Of a stretch of 8,774 nt of DNA, positions 1 through 5,571 are shown one piece after another (the stretch's first letter is position 1; each line of letters starts with the position of its first letter). This stretch comes from a bacterium (GTDB taxonomy: Bacteria; Chloroflexota; Dormibacteria; UBA8260; Bog-877). The stretch lies in NCBI GenBank assembly GCA_021791455.1, contig JAJYWM010000205.1, forward strand, positions 1 to 8,774. Reading direction: 5' to 3'. Made by a program: the position numbers and the translations under genes. The notes under the pieces are model-generated. The model was given only the letters and a program-made list of their open reading frames with translations, ran no database searches and was not told the DNA's origin.

Positions 1-853
1 GCCTTCGCTCGGTGTGCAGCCGCTCCTCCTGGAGCCGTCGCTCCCGCTCTCGTAACAGGGCGTCCCGCTCCTGCCTCTGGCGCTCACGCTCCAGCGCCGC
101 TCGGGGAGAGATCCGCTCGGTCCATCCCCGGCTGGCGCCGCTGTCCTCGGTGGCAACCGGGTCGTCCTCCGACGAGGATCCTCTCGGAGACGGGGCGGCC
201 GTCATGGCGGTGGGGCCCGAAGGCTCGTCCAGTTGGGGTGCAAGAGCTGCCACGGCGGGAGGTGCCTCGGTCGCGGGCGTCTGCGTGCTGCCCGCTCCCG
301 CCATGGCGCTGGTGGTCGCGGCCGCGCTGCCCCCTCTCAGGCCGGGCATATGCGTTGGGGACTGCCCGGAGTCCTGGCTCCCCGCGGGACGGAGGACCAC
401 AACGGCAGCGGGTGCGCCCTCGCCGTCCGATGCCGCGGCCCGGTTGACTACCTGGGCCGGCTGCCGACCGATCGGCCCCGTCGCAGGTCGCCCCCGGTCC
501 TGAGGTGGGCTGGGAGTCCGGACGATCATCCCGGCAGCCCTCAGCTCTTCCTCGGTGGCCAGAAGCAGCAGGAGCTCATACATCGGCCTACCCATCCGGT
601 GGAGCAGCTGGCCGGCCTGTTCTGCCAGGCCCGCCTCCCGCACTCGCTGGGCGATGGCGACCGCCTTCTGCTTGAGAAGGTCCTCGGTGATGTGCGCCGA
701 GGCCAGCGTACTCACCTCCTGCTGTATGACCGCCGGGAGCTCAGGGACCTCTGGAGCGAGCTGGTTGGCGAGGTAGCACCAGGATTGGGCCAGGTCCGCC
801 AGTCCCTGGCTTTGCGAGCTCGCCGCGGCGGGTGAGCGGTTTCCAGCACCCAT
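1..853 (-). CDS. Unrecognised protein: helical N-terminus, Ala/Pro linker, charged coiled coil (C-terminus cut by window edge)
   Basis: This minus-strand frame has no stop from 853 to the left edge, giving 284 codons, so the C-terminus is missing. Residues about 15-100 look like a compact all-helical domain (LADLAQSWCYLANQLAPEV near the N-terminus; later RMGRPMYELLLLLATEEEL). A long Ala/Pro/Gly/Ser-rich, probably disordered linker follows (about 105-240). The last 35 visible residues are a highly charged helix (ALERERQRQERDALL, then RERERRLQEERL) that should form a coiled coil and continue outside the window. There is no signal peptide or membrane segment. Codon third positions are mostly G or C. 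The ATG at 853 is chosen; an in-frame ATG at 904 would add 17 Arg/Cys-rich residues, and neither has a clear ribosome site. A 200-residue plus-strand frame (233-835) lies opposite and is judged a shadow. I do not recognise the family; a scaffold or adaptor role is only a guess from the architecture. Confidence 0.6.
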   Translation of the reverse strand, partial: MGAGNRSPAAASSQSQGLADLAQSWCYLANQLAPEVPELPAVIQQEVSTLASAHITEDLLKQKAVAIAQRVREAGLAEQAGQLLHRMGRPMYELLLLLATEEELRAAGMIVRTPSPPQDRGRPATGPIGRQPAQVVNRAAASDGEGAPAAVVVLRPAGSQDSGQSPTHMPGLRGGSAAATTSAMAGAGSTQTPATEAPPAVAALAPQLDEPSGPTAMTAAPSPRGSSSEDDPVATEDSGASRGWTERISPRAALERERQRQERDALLRERERRLQEERLHTERR

Positions 854-904
854 CAGACCCGGAGCTTGGCACGGCACCACCGCCTCTCGATCACACCTTC
901 GCAT

Positions 905-1162
905 CAGTTTCGTAACACGTGATCGCCAACACCAGGGGCGCTTGGGCTCCTGACGGCGAGTCCGATCCCCTCGCGCACGTCCCTCTGGCTCGCCCTGGTA
1001 GGGGAACCGACTCGCTGACCAACGCCCGCGGATCCCGGACGGAGGATGAGACGCTCTGGACGGTCCGGGGTCCCCCCAGTACCTAAGGGTGGGGCGGACG
1101 CTCCGGCGGAAGCTGCTAGTCCGGGGCGAGATACCGGTGGTGCGGGTCGGGCGCGCGGTTCC
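905..1162. other. Stretch without a recognisable gene
   Basis: This stretch lies between the coiled-coil gene and the LysE remnant. The frames across it (for example a minus-strand frame ending at 904) are rich in Arg, Pro, Gly and Ser with no domain signature. It may hold the rest of the decayed exporter, but I could not recover a conserved LysE C-terminal motif in any frame. The immediate upstream of the possible 904 start is relatively AT-rich (about 905-920) and contains the dyad CACGTG; no promoter can be assigned with confidence. Confidence 0.4.
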
Positions 1163-1527
1163 TCACCGGCCTGCCAGGACCCCGGGCAGCAACACTCGCA
1201 GAGGCCCCAGAGGTCGGCCTTGGCCGGCGACCGTCTTGGCGAGAGCGGGGTACCGTATTGTCTGAGCGCCGGGCCGGGCCCGGTGGGCGGCACCGGCCAG
1301 CCTCAGCCCGGCGAACGCCCACGCCATGACCTGGAAGACGAGGCCGAGGGCGTTGCCCGCTACGTTGAGCAGCGCCGTCCGGCGCCCGGAGGTCAGCGCC
1401 CGACTGACCGTGAACTCAACGCTCGGACCGGGGGCTGTGACAAGAACTCCGGCCACTCCAGCGAGGGCAAGAGGTCCTCGATTTGCTACCACGCCTCGAG
1501 AGAGAACCTCGACGCCCAGGTCGCCAG
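1163..1527 (-). pseudogene. Remnant of a LysE/RhtB-family amino-acid exporter
   Basis: The minus-strand frame from about 1527 (possible GTG start at 1492) to a stop at 1163 carries the N-terminal signature of LysE-family exporters. A hydrophobic first helix leads into TAPGPSVEFTVSRALTSGRR, matching the family PGP motif and following Gly/Arg turn. A second helix contains AGNALGLVFQVMAWAFAGL. Next comes RLAGAAHRARPGAQTIR, which fits the usual LAGAAYLxxLGxxxxR segment, but the roughly 15 residues expected between these helices are absent. The polar residues in this helix also suggest decay. The frame stops after about 110 residues, against about 200 in the family, and no C-terminal helices are visible. 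I therefore read it as a deleted, truncated pseudogene. It is divergent from the cyclodeaminase-family gene. Intact relatives export basic or neutral amino acids across the inner membrane, which would suit an amino-acid enzyme as partner; that pairing is inference. Confidence 0.6.
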
Positions 1528-1590
1528 CTCATTGATACGCGTCCGGTGCCGGATCGCCGACTGCCACGCCCGCGCGCGCTCGGCTGCGAC

Positions 1591-1602
1591 CATGATGTTG
1601 TG
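1591..1602 (+). promoter_or_regulatory. Possible leaderless promoter -10 element of the cyclodeaminase-family gene
   Basis: CATGAT at 1591-1596 resembles a -10 hexamer and ends six bases before the ATG at 1603, the spacing of actinobacterial leaderless transcripts. No Shine-Dalgarno sequence precedes the ATG, which agrees with this. No convincing -35 element is seen, and the first base departs from consensus, so support is weak. Confidence 0.3.
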
Positions 1603-2526
1603 ATGGACACGGTCCTGAACGACGGTGACATCCTCCAGCGCCTGACCGCCACCGATGCAGTGCGCTGGATGGGGGAGGCGGTCGACGCTCACCAGCGCGG
1701 TGAGCTGGTCGCTCCCCCAAGGCTCCAGGCGGAGTTCGGCGACGGCCGCCTGGTATTCACCGCCGGACGCCTGCGCGGGTCGTGGTTCGGCTACCGCTCC
1801 TATGACTCCTTCCCTGTCGATCCAGGCGCTCAGGTGATCGTCGTCCACGACGAGCGCTCCGGCCGGGTGCGGGCGATCGCCGTCGGCAACGAGCTCGGTG
1901 CCCGCCGCACCGGCGCTATCGGCGCGGTGGCAGCAGACGCCCTCGCCGGGGCTGATGCTGGCGTCGTCGCTTTGATCGGCTCGGGCACGCAGGCCTTCAC
2001 CCAGCTGTGGGCACTGGCCGCCGTACGCAGCCTTCGCGAGGTTCGGGTGTTCTCGAGGGATGAGAGCCGGCGAGTGGCCTTCGCCGAGGCGGTCGCCCCG
2101 TTGCTGGGTGGCCCGGCTCGAACGGTCCGCGACGCCCGGGCTGCCTGCGAGGGCGCCGATATCGTGGTCCTTGCCACCAGCAGCCCCACGCCGGTGATCG
2201 ACGCCTCATGGGTGGGCTGCGGGGCTCTCGTGACCACTGTTGGCCCCAAGCAGCAGGGCAGGGCTGAGTTCGGCCTCGACCTGGCCGAGGCCGCGTCGCT
2301 GCTGGTCACCGACTCGCTGGAACAGATCGGTGCCTACCACCCTCCGCATGTGCTGGCCGGCACGCCTCACGAACACCGGCTCGTCTCGCTCGGGGCAGTT
2401 CGAAGTGGTGAAGCGGCAGCGACCGGGTCAGACGCCATTTCCGTGTTTTTCTCCGTCGGCCTCGCCGGCACTGAGGCGCACCTGCTCGACCGGTTGGCCG
2501 GCAGCATCGAAAAGGGACGTCAGTAG
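1603..2526 (+). CDS. Ornithine cyclodeaminase/mu-crystallin family protein
   Basis: A 307-residue protein of normal family length. Enzymes of this family bind NAD(P) and act on amino or imino acids (ornithine to proline, alanine or ketimine interconversion, siderophore and ectoine-related steps). Visible features are the substrate-side strand GYRSYDSFP (about 63-71), the RRTGAIGAVAADALA segment (101-115) matching the family RTAAxSALA motif, the dinucleotide-binding turn ALIGSGTQA (123-131), a second nucleotide-fold strand VRVFSRD (147-153), ADIVVLATSSPTPV (185-198), and the closing SVGLAGTEAHLLDRLA (284-299). Two points differ from classical ornithine cyclodeaminase: Arg65 stands where a Lys is usual, and Glu291 where an Asp is usual, so the substrate should not be assumed. 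The frame is open upstream to 1483, but similarity begins at the ATG at 1603 (GTG at 1600 is an alternative). A LysE remnant lies divergent and an O-methyltransferase gene convergent. Confidence 0.88.
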   Translation: MDTVLNDGDILQRLTATDAVRWMGEAVDAHQRGELVAPPRLQAEFGDGRLVFTAGRLRGSWFGYRSYDSFPVDPGAQVIVVHDERSGRVRAIAVGNELGARRTGAIGAVAADALAGADAGVVALIGSGTQAFTQLWALAAVRSLREVRVFSRDESRRVAFAEAVAPLLGGPARTVRDARAACEGADIVVLATSSPTPVIDASWVGCGALVTTVGPKQQGRAEFGLDLAEAASLLVTDSLEQIGAYHPPHVLAGTPHEHRLVSLGAVRSGEAAATGSDAISVFFSVGLAGTEAHLLDRLAGSIEKGRQ

Positions 2527-2590
2527 CGCAGGACCGACCCCGGCGGTCGTCATGGTCCAGTGCCTTTGGGACGGCAGTCCGGGCGGGACG

Positions 2591-3265
2591 TCAGCGCACC
2601 AGCGCGATCGTGAACCCGTCGTAGCCCTTCGCGCCCACGGTCTGGATTGCGGTCGCGCTCACCCGCGGCTCCGAGCCGATTAGCTCGTGCAGGCGCCGCA
2701 CCCCGAGCGTCGCCTCGTCGGCGACCGAGGGGTCAGCCACCGTGCCGCTCCGGACCGTGTTGTCCACGACAACGAGGCTGCCCGAGCGGGTGTGGTCAAG
2801 AGCCCACGCGAAGTAGTCGGCGTTCGACTGCTTGTCGGCGTCGATGAAGACGAAGTCGAAGGGTTCCGGCTGCTCGCGCTCGAGCGCCGCGAGCGAGTCG
2901 AGTGCCCGGCCGAGGCGGATCTCGACGACCCTGTCGAGGCCGGCGGCGGCGAGGTTGCGGCGAGCCACCTCGGCGTGGCGTGGCTCGATCTCGAGAGAGA
3001 TGAGCCGCCCGCCTTCCGGGAGCGCCCTTCCCAGCCAAATGGTGGAGTAGCCGCCGAGTGTGCCCACCTCAAGGACGCGCCGCGCTCTGACTGCCTTGGC
3101 GAGGATGTGAAGTAGCTTGCCGAGCGGAGGGGTCACCTGGATCTGGGGCAGTCCCGCCTCCTCGCCAGACGCGAGGGCCGCCTCGAGCACGGGATCGGGC
3201 TCGTGGAGCGAGGAGGCGAGGTAGGAGTCGACCTTGGCCCAGAGCGCCTCGTCAGAGCGGCTCAT
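2591..3265 (-). CDS. Class I SAM-dependent O-methyltransferase (catechol/caffeoyl-CoA type)
   Basis: A 224-residue cytosolic protein, the standard length for the Mg-dependent O-methyltransferase family 3. Motif I for S-adenosylmethionine is LEVGTLGGYST at residues 65-75, with the acidic strand-2 residue in SLEIEP (90-95). FVFIDADK (138-145) and VVVDNT (165-170) supply the expected metal-binding Asp and Asp-Asn residues. The C-terminal Gly-Tyr-Asp-Gly-Phe strand (GYDGFTIALV) is also typical. Such enzymes methylate vicinal hydroxyl groups of catechols, caffeoyl-CoA or related aromatics, but the substrate cannot be read from the sequence. The ATG at 3265 is supported by the -10-like hexamer just upstream and by alignment with the family N-terminus (helical, ending before TPPLGKLLHIL). 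It is convergent with the cyclodeaminase-family gene, with 64 bp between the stops, and appears to be transcribed alone. All key residues are present, so it is probably functional. Confidence 0.93.
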   Translation of the reverse strand: MSRSDEALWAKVDSYLASSLHEPDPVLEAALASGEEAGLPQIQVTPPLGKLLHILAKAVRARRVLEVGTLGGYSTIWLGRALPEGGRLISLEIEPRHAEVARRNLAAAGLDRVVEIRLGRALDSLAALEREQPEPFDFVFIDADKQSNADYFAWALDHTRSGSLVVVDNTVRSGTVADPSVADEATLGVRRLHELIGSEPRVSATAIQTVGAKGYDGFTIALVR

Positions 3266-3277
3266 GTCACGACCCTA
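3266..3277 (-). promoter_or_regulatory. Likely leaderless promoter -10 element of the O-methyltransferase gene
   Basis: On the minus strand TAGGGT (plus 3272-3277) is followed by six bases and then the ATG at 3265. The hexamer fits the actinobacterial -10 pattern TAnnnT, and the spacing puts transcription start at or next to the A of the ATG, so the mRNA would be leaderless. No Shine-Dalgarno sequence and no clear -35 box are seen. Confidence 0.45.
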
Positions 3278-3496
3278 TCACGCTCAGGCCGTCGTCCCGG
3301 TTTGCGGGCCGCCTCAGGCCATCCGAGGGCGCGGAGCGGCCGCAAGCTGCCCCGGTCCTGCCAGGGTCAAGGTCCGCTCCGACGCCCCTCGGCCCCACGT
3401 TCTGGCCTCCGCGCGTGTCCAAGGCGGGCTGACGCTGCCCGTGACCTCAGCTGGCGAGAGCTGGCGGGACTGCTGCGTTCAGACCGTCCTGCTCCG
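3278..3496. other. Short stretch without a recognisable gene
   Basis: This stretch separates the O-methyltransferase promoter from the YciI-like frame. A minus-strand ATG overlaps the YciI stop (at 3501) and opens a 17-codon frame beginning MTEQDGLNAAV; it ends at once and may be the start of a lost downstream gene. No frame across the stretch shows a known motif. Confidence 0.35.
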
Positions 3497-3733
3497 TCAT
3501 CGGACGACGTACCGTCCCCCGCCCCGGAATAGTGGACCCGCCTCCGCGATCTGTCGAGCTTGGTCTTCAGGCGCTGCCAGGACGACCATCCCGGTGGGGC
3601 GCGACCGGTCCGGATCGTCCCGCCAGCCGTTGTATGGCCCGGCCATGAGCAGGACGCCCGAGTCCCAGAGCGAACGCAGGTAGCCTGCGTGCGCTTGGAC
3701 CTCCTGGTCGCCGGGAGGGGCGTACAGCTCCAC
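3497..3733 (-). CDS. YciI-like (YCII-related) domain protein, possibly a remnant
   Basis: The C-terminal 78 residues of this minus-strand frame resemble the small YciI fold, a ferredoxin-like domain of about 80-100 residues. VELYAPPGDQEVQAH gives the first strand and the conserved His region. YLRSLWDSGVLLMAGPYNGW matches the helix followed by the SGxLLxAGP strand. GMVVLAAPEDQARQIAE gives the strand and second helix, and AGPLFRGGGRYVVR stands for the usual DPFxxAGxxxYxV end. The expected Asp in DPF is Gly here (AGPLF), so the usual His/Asp pair is incomplete. I place the start at the GTG at 3733, where similarity begins; no good ribosome site is seen. The frame is open further upstream, into sequence from a different, broken gene, so it may have been joined to that gene by a deletion. 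YciI-like proteins mostly lack an assigned reaction. Whether this copy is expressed is uncertain. Confidence 0.5.
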   Translation of the reverse strand: MELYAPPGDQEVQAHAGYLRSLWDSGVLLMAGPYNGWRDDPDRSRPTGMVVLAAPEDQARQIAEAGPLFRGGGRYVVR

Positions 3734-4130
3734 GACCGTCCGCGATTGGTCGGTCGGCCAGGCGGCCCCGATCCGCTCGGCGGTGTCGATCGAGCCGCAC
3801 ACGCCCTCTTCGAGGAAGAAGACCGGCCGACGCCGGAGGTACTGGTCGGCCAGCGAGATTCCGGTGCAGTCTTCGTCGATGGAGGCTGCCTTCGACTCGC
3901 TCGGCAAGCCGGGTGGTGTGCTCGACGATCGCCTCCTGGTTGCGGAGCCGGGCTCGCCCTGGTCGGTAGTCGTCACGGTACCGTCCGGGCAGGACCACCC
4001 CGACATCTCGGCTGACCCGCGCGAGCCGCTTATGCAATCCGGCTTCGCGCACGGCCTCAGGGGCTTTCGCAGTGCCCGGAACGCACCCTGCGTCTGGGGG
4101 ACGGAGCCCCAGGTTCGTTCGGAGCGGAGA
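3734..4130 (-). pseudogene. Frameshifted remnant with arginase-family N-terminus
   Basis: Two minus-strand frames must be joined. From 4130 down to about 3893 one frame reads TNLGLRPPDAGCVPGTAKAP, then EAVREAGLHKRLARV and DVGVVLPGRYRDDY, ending with LRNQEAIVEHTTRLAERVE. This has the layout of the arginase/agmatinase/formiminoglutamase N-terminus, where a loop with Pro and Gly is followed by APEALREAGL and then by LRN before a helix. The catalytic part with the GGDHS and DAHxD metal motifs is missing. At about 3891 the natural continuation moves to the other frame, with GTCGAAGGCAGCC in place of a likely GTCGAGGCAGCC, meaning one extra base. It then reads AASIDEDCTGISLADQYLRR and FFLEEGVCGSIDTAERIG. 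I do not recognise this second part; it is not an arginase motif, so a deletion junction is an alternative to a simple frameshift. It runs on in frame into the YciI-like segment. Intact arginase hydrolyses arginine to ornithine and urea. Confidence 0.45.
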
Positions 4131-4198
4131 TCAGATCGCGCATCTGCTCAGGACAGCCGGGCTCCCGGCCCCACTCCGACGCGACGACGCGTCATCCA

Positions 4199-4213
4199 TC
4201 GGCCCGGTGGGAC
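4199..4213 (+). repeat. 15-bp direct copy of the tRNA gene 3' end
   Basis: TCGGCCCGGTGGGAC here is identical to 8685-8699, which is the 3' half of the T stem, the acceptor 3' strand and the discriminator base of the minus-strand tRNA gene. The match begins exactly at the discriminator base and has the same orientation, as expected of the distal boundary of an element integrated into the tRNA gene. It is short and GC-rich, so chance is possible. Confidence 0.35.
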
Positions 4214-4230
4214 AGGTCCTGGGCTCGCGC

Positions 4231-4440
4231 CTCAACGAGCGCGTCCGCATCCCACTCGGTGTCTGCCACGGTGGGTCTGGAACGCACAGGGGGCGCTCGG
4301 TGCCAGGGTCCCGCAGCGGGTGCTGCCGACGTTCGCCGACCAGTTTACGAACTCGCGCGCGCTGGCCAGCGCCGGCGCGGGGTCGGTGCCCCACCCCGCA
4401 GGCGGCGGATTCGCACCGGTCAGTCCGGCGCGTAGGAGGA
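4231..4440 (+). pseudogene. Fragment of a GT1-family glycosyltransferase (UGT/MGT type), frameshifted
   Basis: One plus-strand frame gives NERVRIPLGVCHGGSGT (to 4284), the start of the signature near the nucleotide-sugar site of GT1 glycosyltransferases. The next frame carries on with QGALGARVPQRVLP (4287 on) and TFADQFTNSRALASAGAGSV, matching the family continuation HGGSGTvlgALaaGvPqvvlPxfADQxxNaxrvaxxGaG. About one base has been lost between 4284 and 4290, breaking the frame. The segment between NERVR and HGGSGT is also shorter than in intact enzymes. Only about 60-70 residues of a roughly 400-residue enzyme are present, with no N-terminal acceptor domain and no continuation beyond about 4440. 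The intact ancestor would have moved a sugar from a nucleotide donor to a lipid, macrolide or other small acceptor in the cytosol. It is clearly a pseudogene. Confidence 0.7.
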
Positions 4441-4949
4441 TCCGCCTGGCCACACGGGACCTCGGCGGGCCGGGGCGGAGGGCCGCCCGCCCCGATTCCG
4501 GCAAGCAAGACGGATAACGCCCGTGATGTCTGGGATCCCCAGGATTCAGCCCGTGACCGACGACTGGTCCCCTCCCGGATTCCAGCGTCGTCCCATCACG
4601 ACCAGCCACGTTCCGGGTACCTGGCACTCGACCCTGGGCACCGGGTCCGCGGGGGGGCCCGGTGCCGGAAGAGGTCCATGTGCCGTGAGTGCTTCTCCTT
4701 GGGGTCGAATTCAAGCCGCTCCAAGACCCAAGGCACCCGCGGGTCGCCTTAACTCAACTGGCTCGATCTGGTCAGTGCCGTGTCTTCCAGCCGACTCCGG
4801 GTCCGTCCACTTTCACGCTCCGAGTCACCTACCTCACGCCGCCACCCTCCGTTCTCGACTCGAAACTGCGCCGGGCGCTCACCGGAGGCACTTCGGGATT
4901 CCCCAGCGGCGCGCGGACTTCTCGGCGGCCGCAGCCCCCGGTCACGGCT
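4441..4949. other. About 0.5 kb without a recognisable gene
   Basis: No frame on either strand shows a domain, a coherent hydrophobic pattern or coding-like codon use. Frames that stay open are rich in Pro, Ser, Arg and Gly and overlap each other in several phases, as expected of non-coding GC-rich DNA. The only structure I see is the strong hairpin at 4637-4666. The stretch lies downstream of both the glycosyltransferase fragment and the minus-strand membrane protein gene, and may be eroded former coding sequence. Confidence 0.5.
4637..4666. terminator. Strong GC hairpin, possible terminator or structured remnant
   Basis: GGCACCGGG (4637-4645) is the exact reverse complement of CCCGGTGCC (4658-4666). 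The stem extends inward to 12 pairs with one G-U, leaving a six-base loop. No U-tract follows on either strand. It lies about 290 bp beyond the stop of the minus-strand membrane protein gene, far for its terminator, so its role is open. Confidence 0.35.
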
Positions 4950-5471
4950 CTACTCCGGCGGACCGGAGAGCAGTGCCGGTTGGCCCGAGTGGCCATGCAG
5001 TGCCCGTGGAACCAGAACTGCACTTCTGCCCACGACCTCCGTGAGGGCCATCAAGGTGAGCGCCGAGGCCCAAGCGCTCACGGTGAGCCCGTTCGCCGCG
5101 CTGAAGCGCTCAATGGCGGGACCTCCGCCGTCGGTGGCGTACAGCGCGAACACGAGCCGTCCGATGGTGCCACCTGTCCAGTAGGCGACCGTGGCACCGG
5201 TCGAGCGGGCCATGAGCCGACCGTCGGTGCGCCGATAGACACTCGTGGAGCGTCCCGCAAGGATGCCGAGGACGCCACCGGCGACTCCGCAGCCGGCGAC
5301 CAGCGCGAGATCGGCAGTCCGGACCGGAAAGCCGCGGACATAGGTGGCCGCGGCCCAGACCACGAGCGCAAGCGGCCATGCCAGGGCGAACGCCGTCAGG
5401 TGCTTGCCCCGCAGCTGGCGGACGACTGACTGGATCAAGACGAGCGGGAACACCCAATCGAAGAGGCTCAT
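4950..5471 (-). CDS. Small multi-pass membrane protein of unknown function
   Basis: A 173-residue, strongly hydrophobic protein from the ATG at 5471. An upstream in-frame TTG at 5513 would add 14 polar residues and is less likely. About four to five membrane helices are visible: FDWVFPLVLIQSVV (4-17), FALAWPLALVVWAAATYV (27-44), LALVAGCGVAGGVLGILAG (54-72), VAYWTGGTIGRLVFALYA (about 93-110) and VSAWASALTLMALTEVVG (about 129-146). The loop RQLRGKHLT after helix 1 and the Arg-rich loop YRRTDGRLMARS resemble small actinobacterial membrane proteins of the CcdC/DUF1453 sort, but this assignment is tentative. It is divergent from the MarR-type gene with 100 bp between the starts, and a good -35/-10 pair for it lies within that region. 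MarR proteins often control the divergent gene, so it may be induced by a small molecule; that is inference. Confidence 0.75.
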   Translation of the reverse strand: MSLFDWVFPLVLIQSVVRQLRGKHLTAFALAWPLALVVWAAATYVRGFPVRTADLALVAGCGVAGGVLGILAGRSTSVYRRTDGRLMARSTGATVAYWTGGTIGRLVFALYATDGGGPAIERFSAANGLTVSAWASALTLMALTEVVGRSAVLVPRALHGHSGQPALLSGPPE

Positions 5472-5521
5472 CGCCGAGTTCCAGTGCTGTGCGGGTGAAT
5501 ACGGGGCAGGCAAACCATCCC

Positions 5522-5547
5522 ATCACTATAGATGTATCACTATGGAT
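5522..5547. repeat. Tandem repeat in the divergent promoter, candidate MarR operator
   Basis: ATCACTATAGAT (5522-5533) is repeated as ATCACTATGGAT (5536-5547) with a 14-bp period and one mismatch. The perfect palindrome ATGGATCCAT (5542-5551) overlaps the second copy. The repeats cover the spacer and -10 of the membrane protein promoter and lie just upstream of the regulator gene, where a MarR dimer would be expected to bind. Their low GC stands out from the surroundings. Confidence 0.45.
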
Positions 5548-5554
5548 CCATCAA
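5525..5554 (-). promoter_or_regulatory. Sigma-70-type promoter of the membrane protein gene
   Basis: On the minus strand TTGATG (plus 5549-5554) and TATAGT (plus 5525-5530) are separated by 18 bases, a good -35/-10 pair. Transcription would start near 5518 and leave a leader of about 45 bases before the ATG at 5471. The tandem 14-bp repeat overlaps this promoter, so a bound repressor would block it. Confidence 0.55.
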
Positions 5555-5571
5555 CTGCGATGTAGCCTGAT

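Noticed and set aside
233..835. 200-codon plus-strand open frame opposite the coiled-coil gene
   Set aside because: It is in the mirrored codon phase of the minus-strand frame. The minus reading has a regular charged coiled coil, a G-rich first position and a better domain layout, so the plus frame is taken as a shadow.
904..1293. 129-codon minus-strand frame with TGATG overlap onto the possible 904 start of the coiled-coil gene
   Set aside because: The overlap looks like translational coupling, but the product is a low-complexity Pro/Arg/Ala sequence with no motif, and it overlaps the LysE remnant in another frame.
2527..2590. Possible bidirectional terminator between the convergent cyclodeaminase-family and methyltransferase genes
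   Set aside because: Only a 5-bp stem (GACCG/CGGTC) with a short loop and no T-run is visible, too weak to annotate.
4072..5429. Several long overlapping plus-strand frames between 4072 and 5429
   Set aside because: Apart from the glycosyltransferase fragment they show no motif. From about 4950 they lie opposite the membrane protein gene, and their Pro/Ser/Arg-rich composition fits chance frames in GC-rich DNA.
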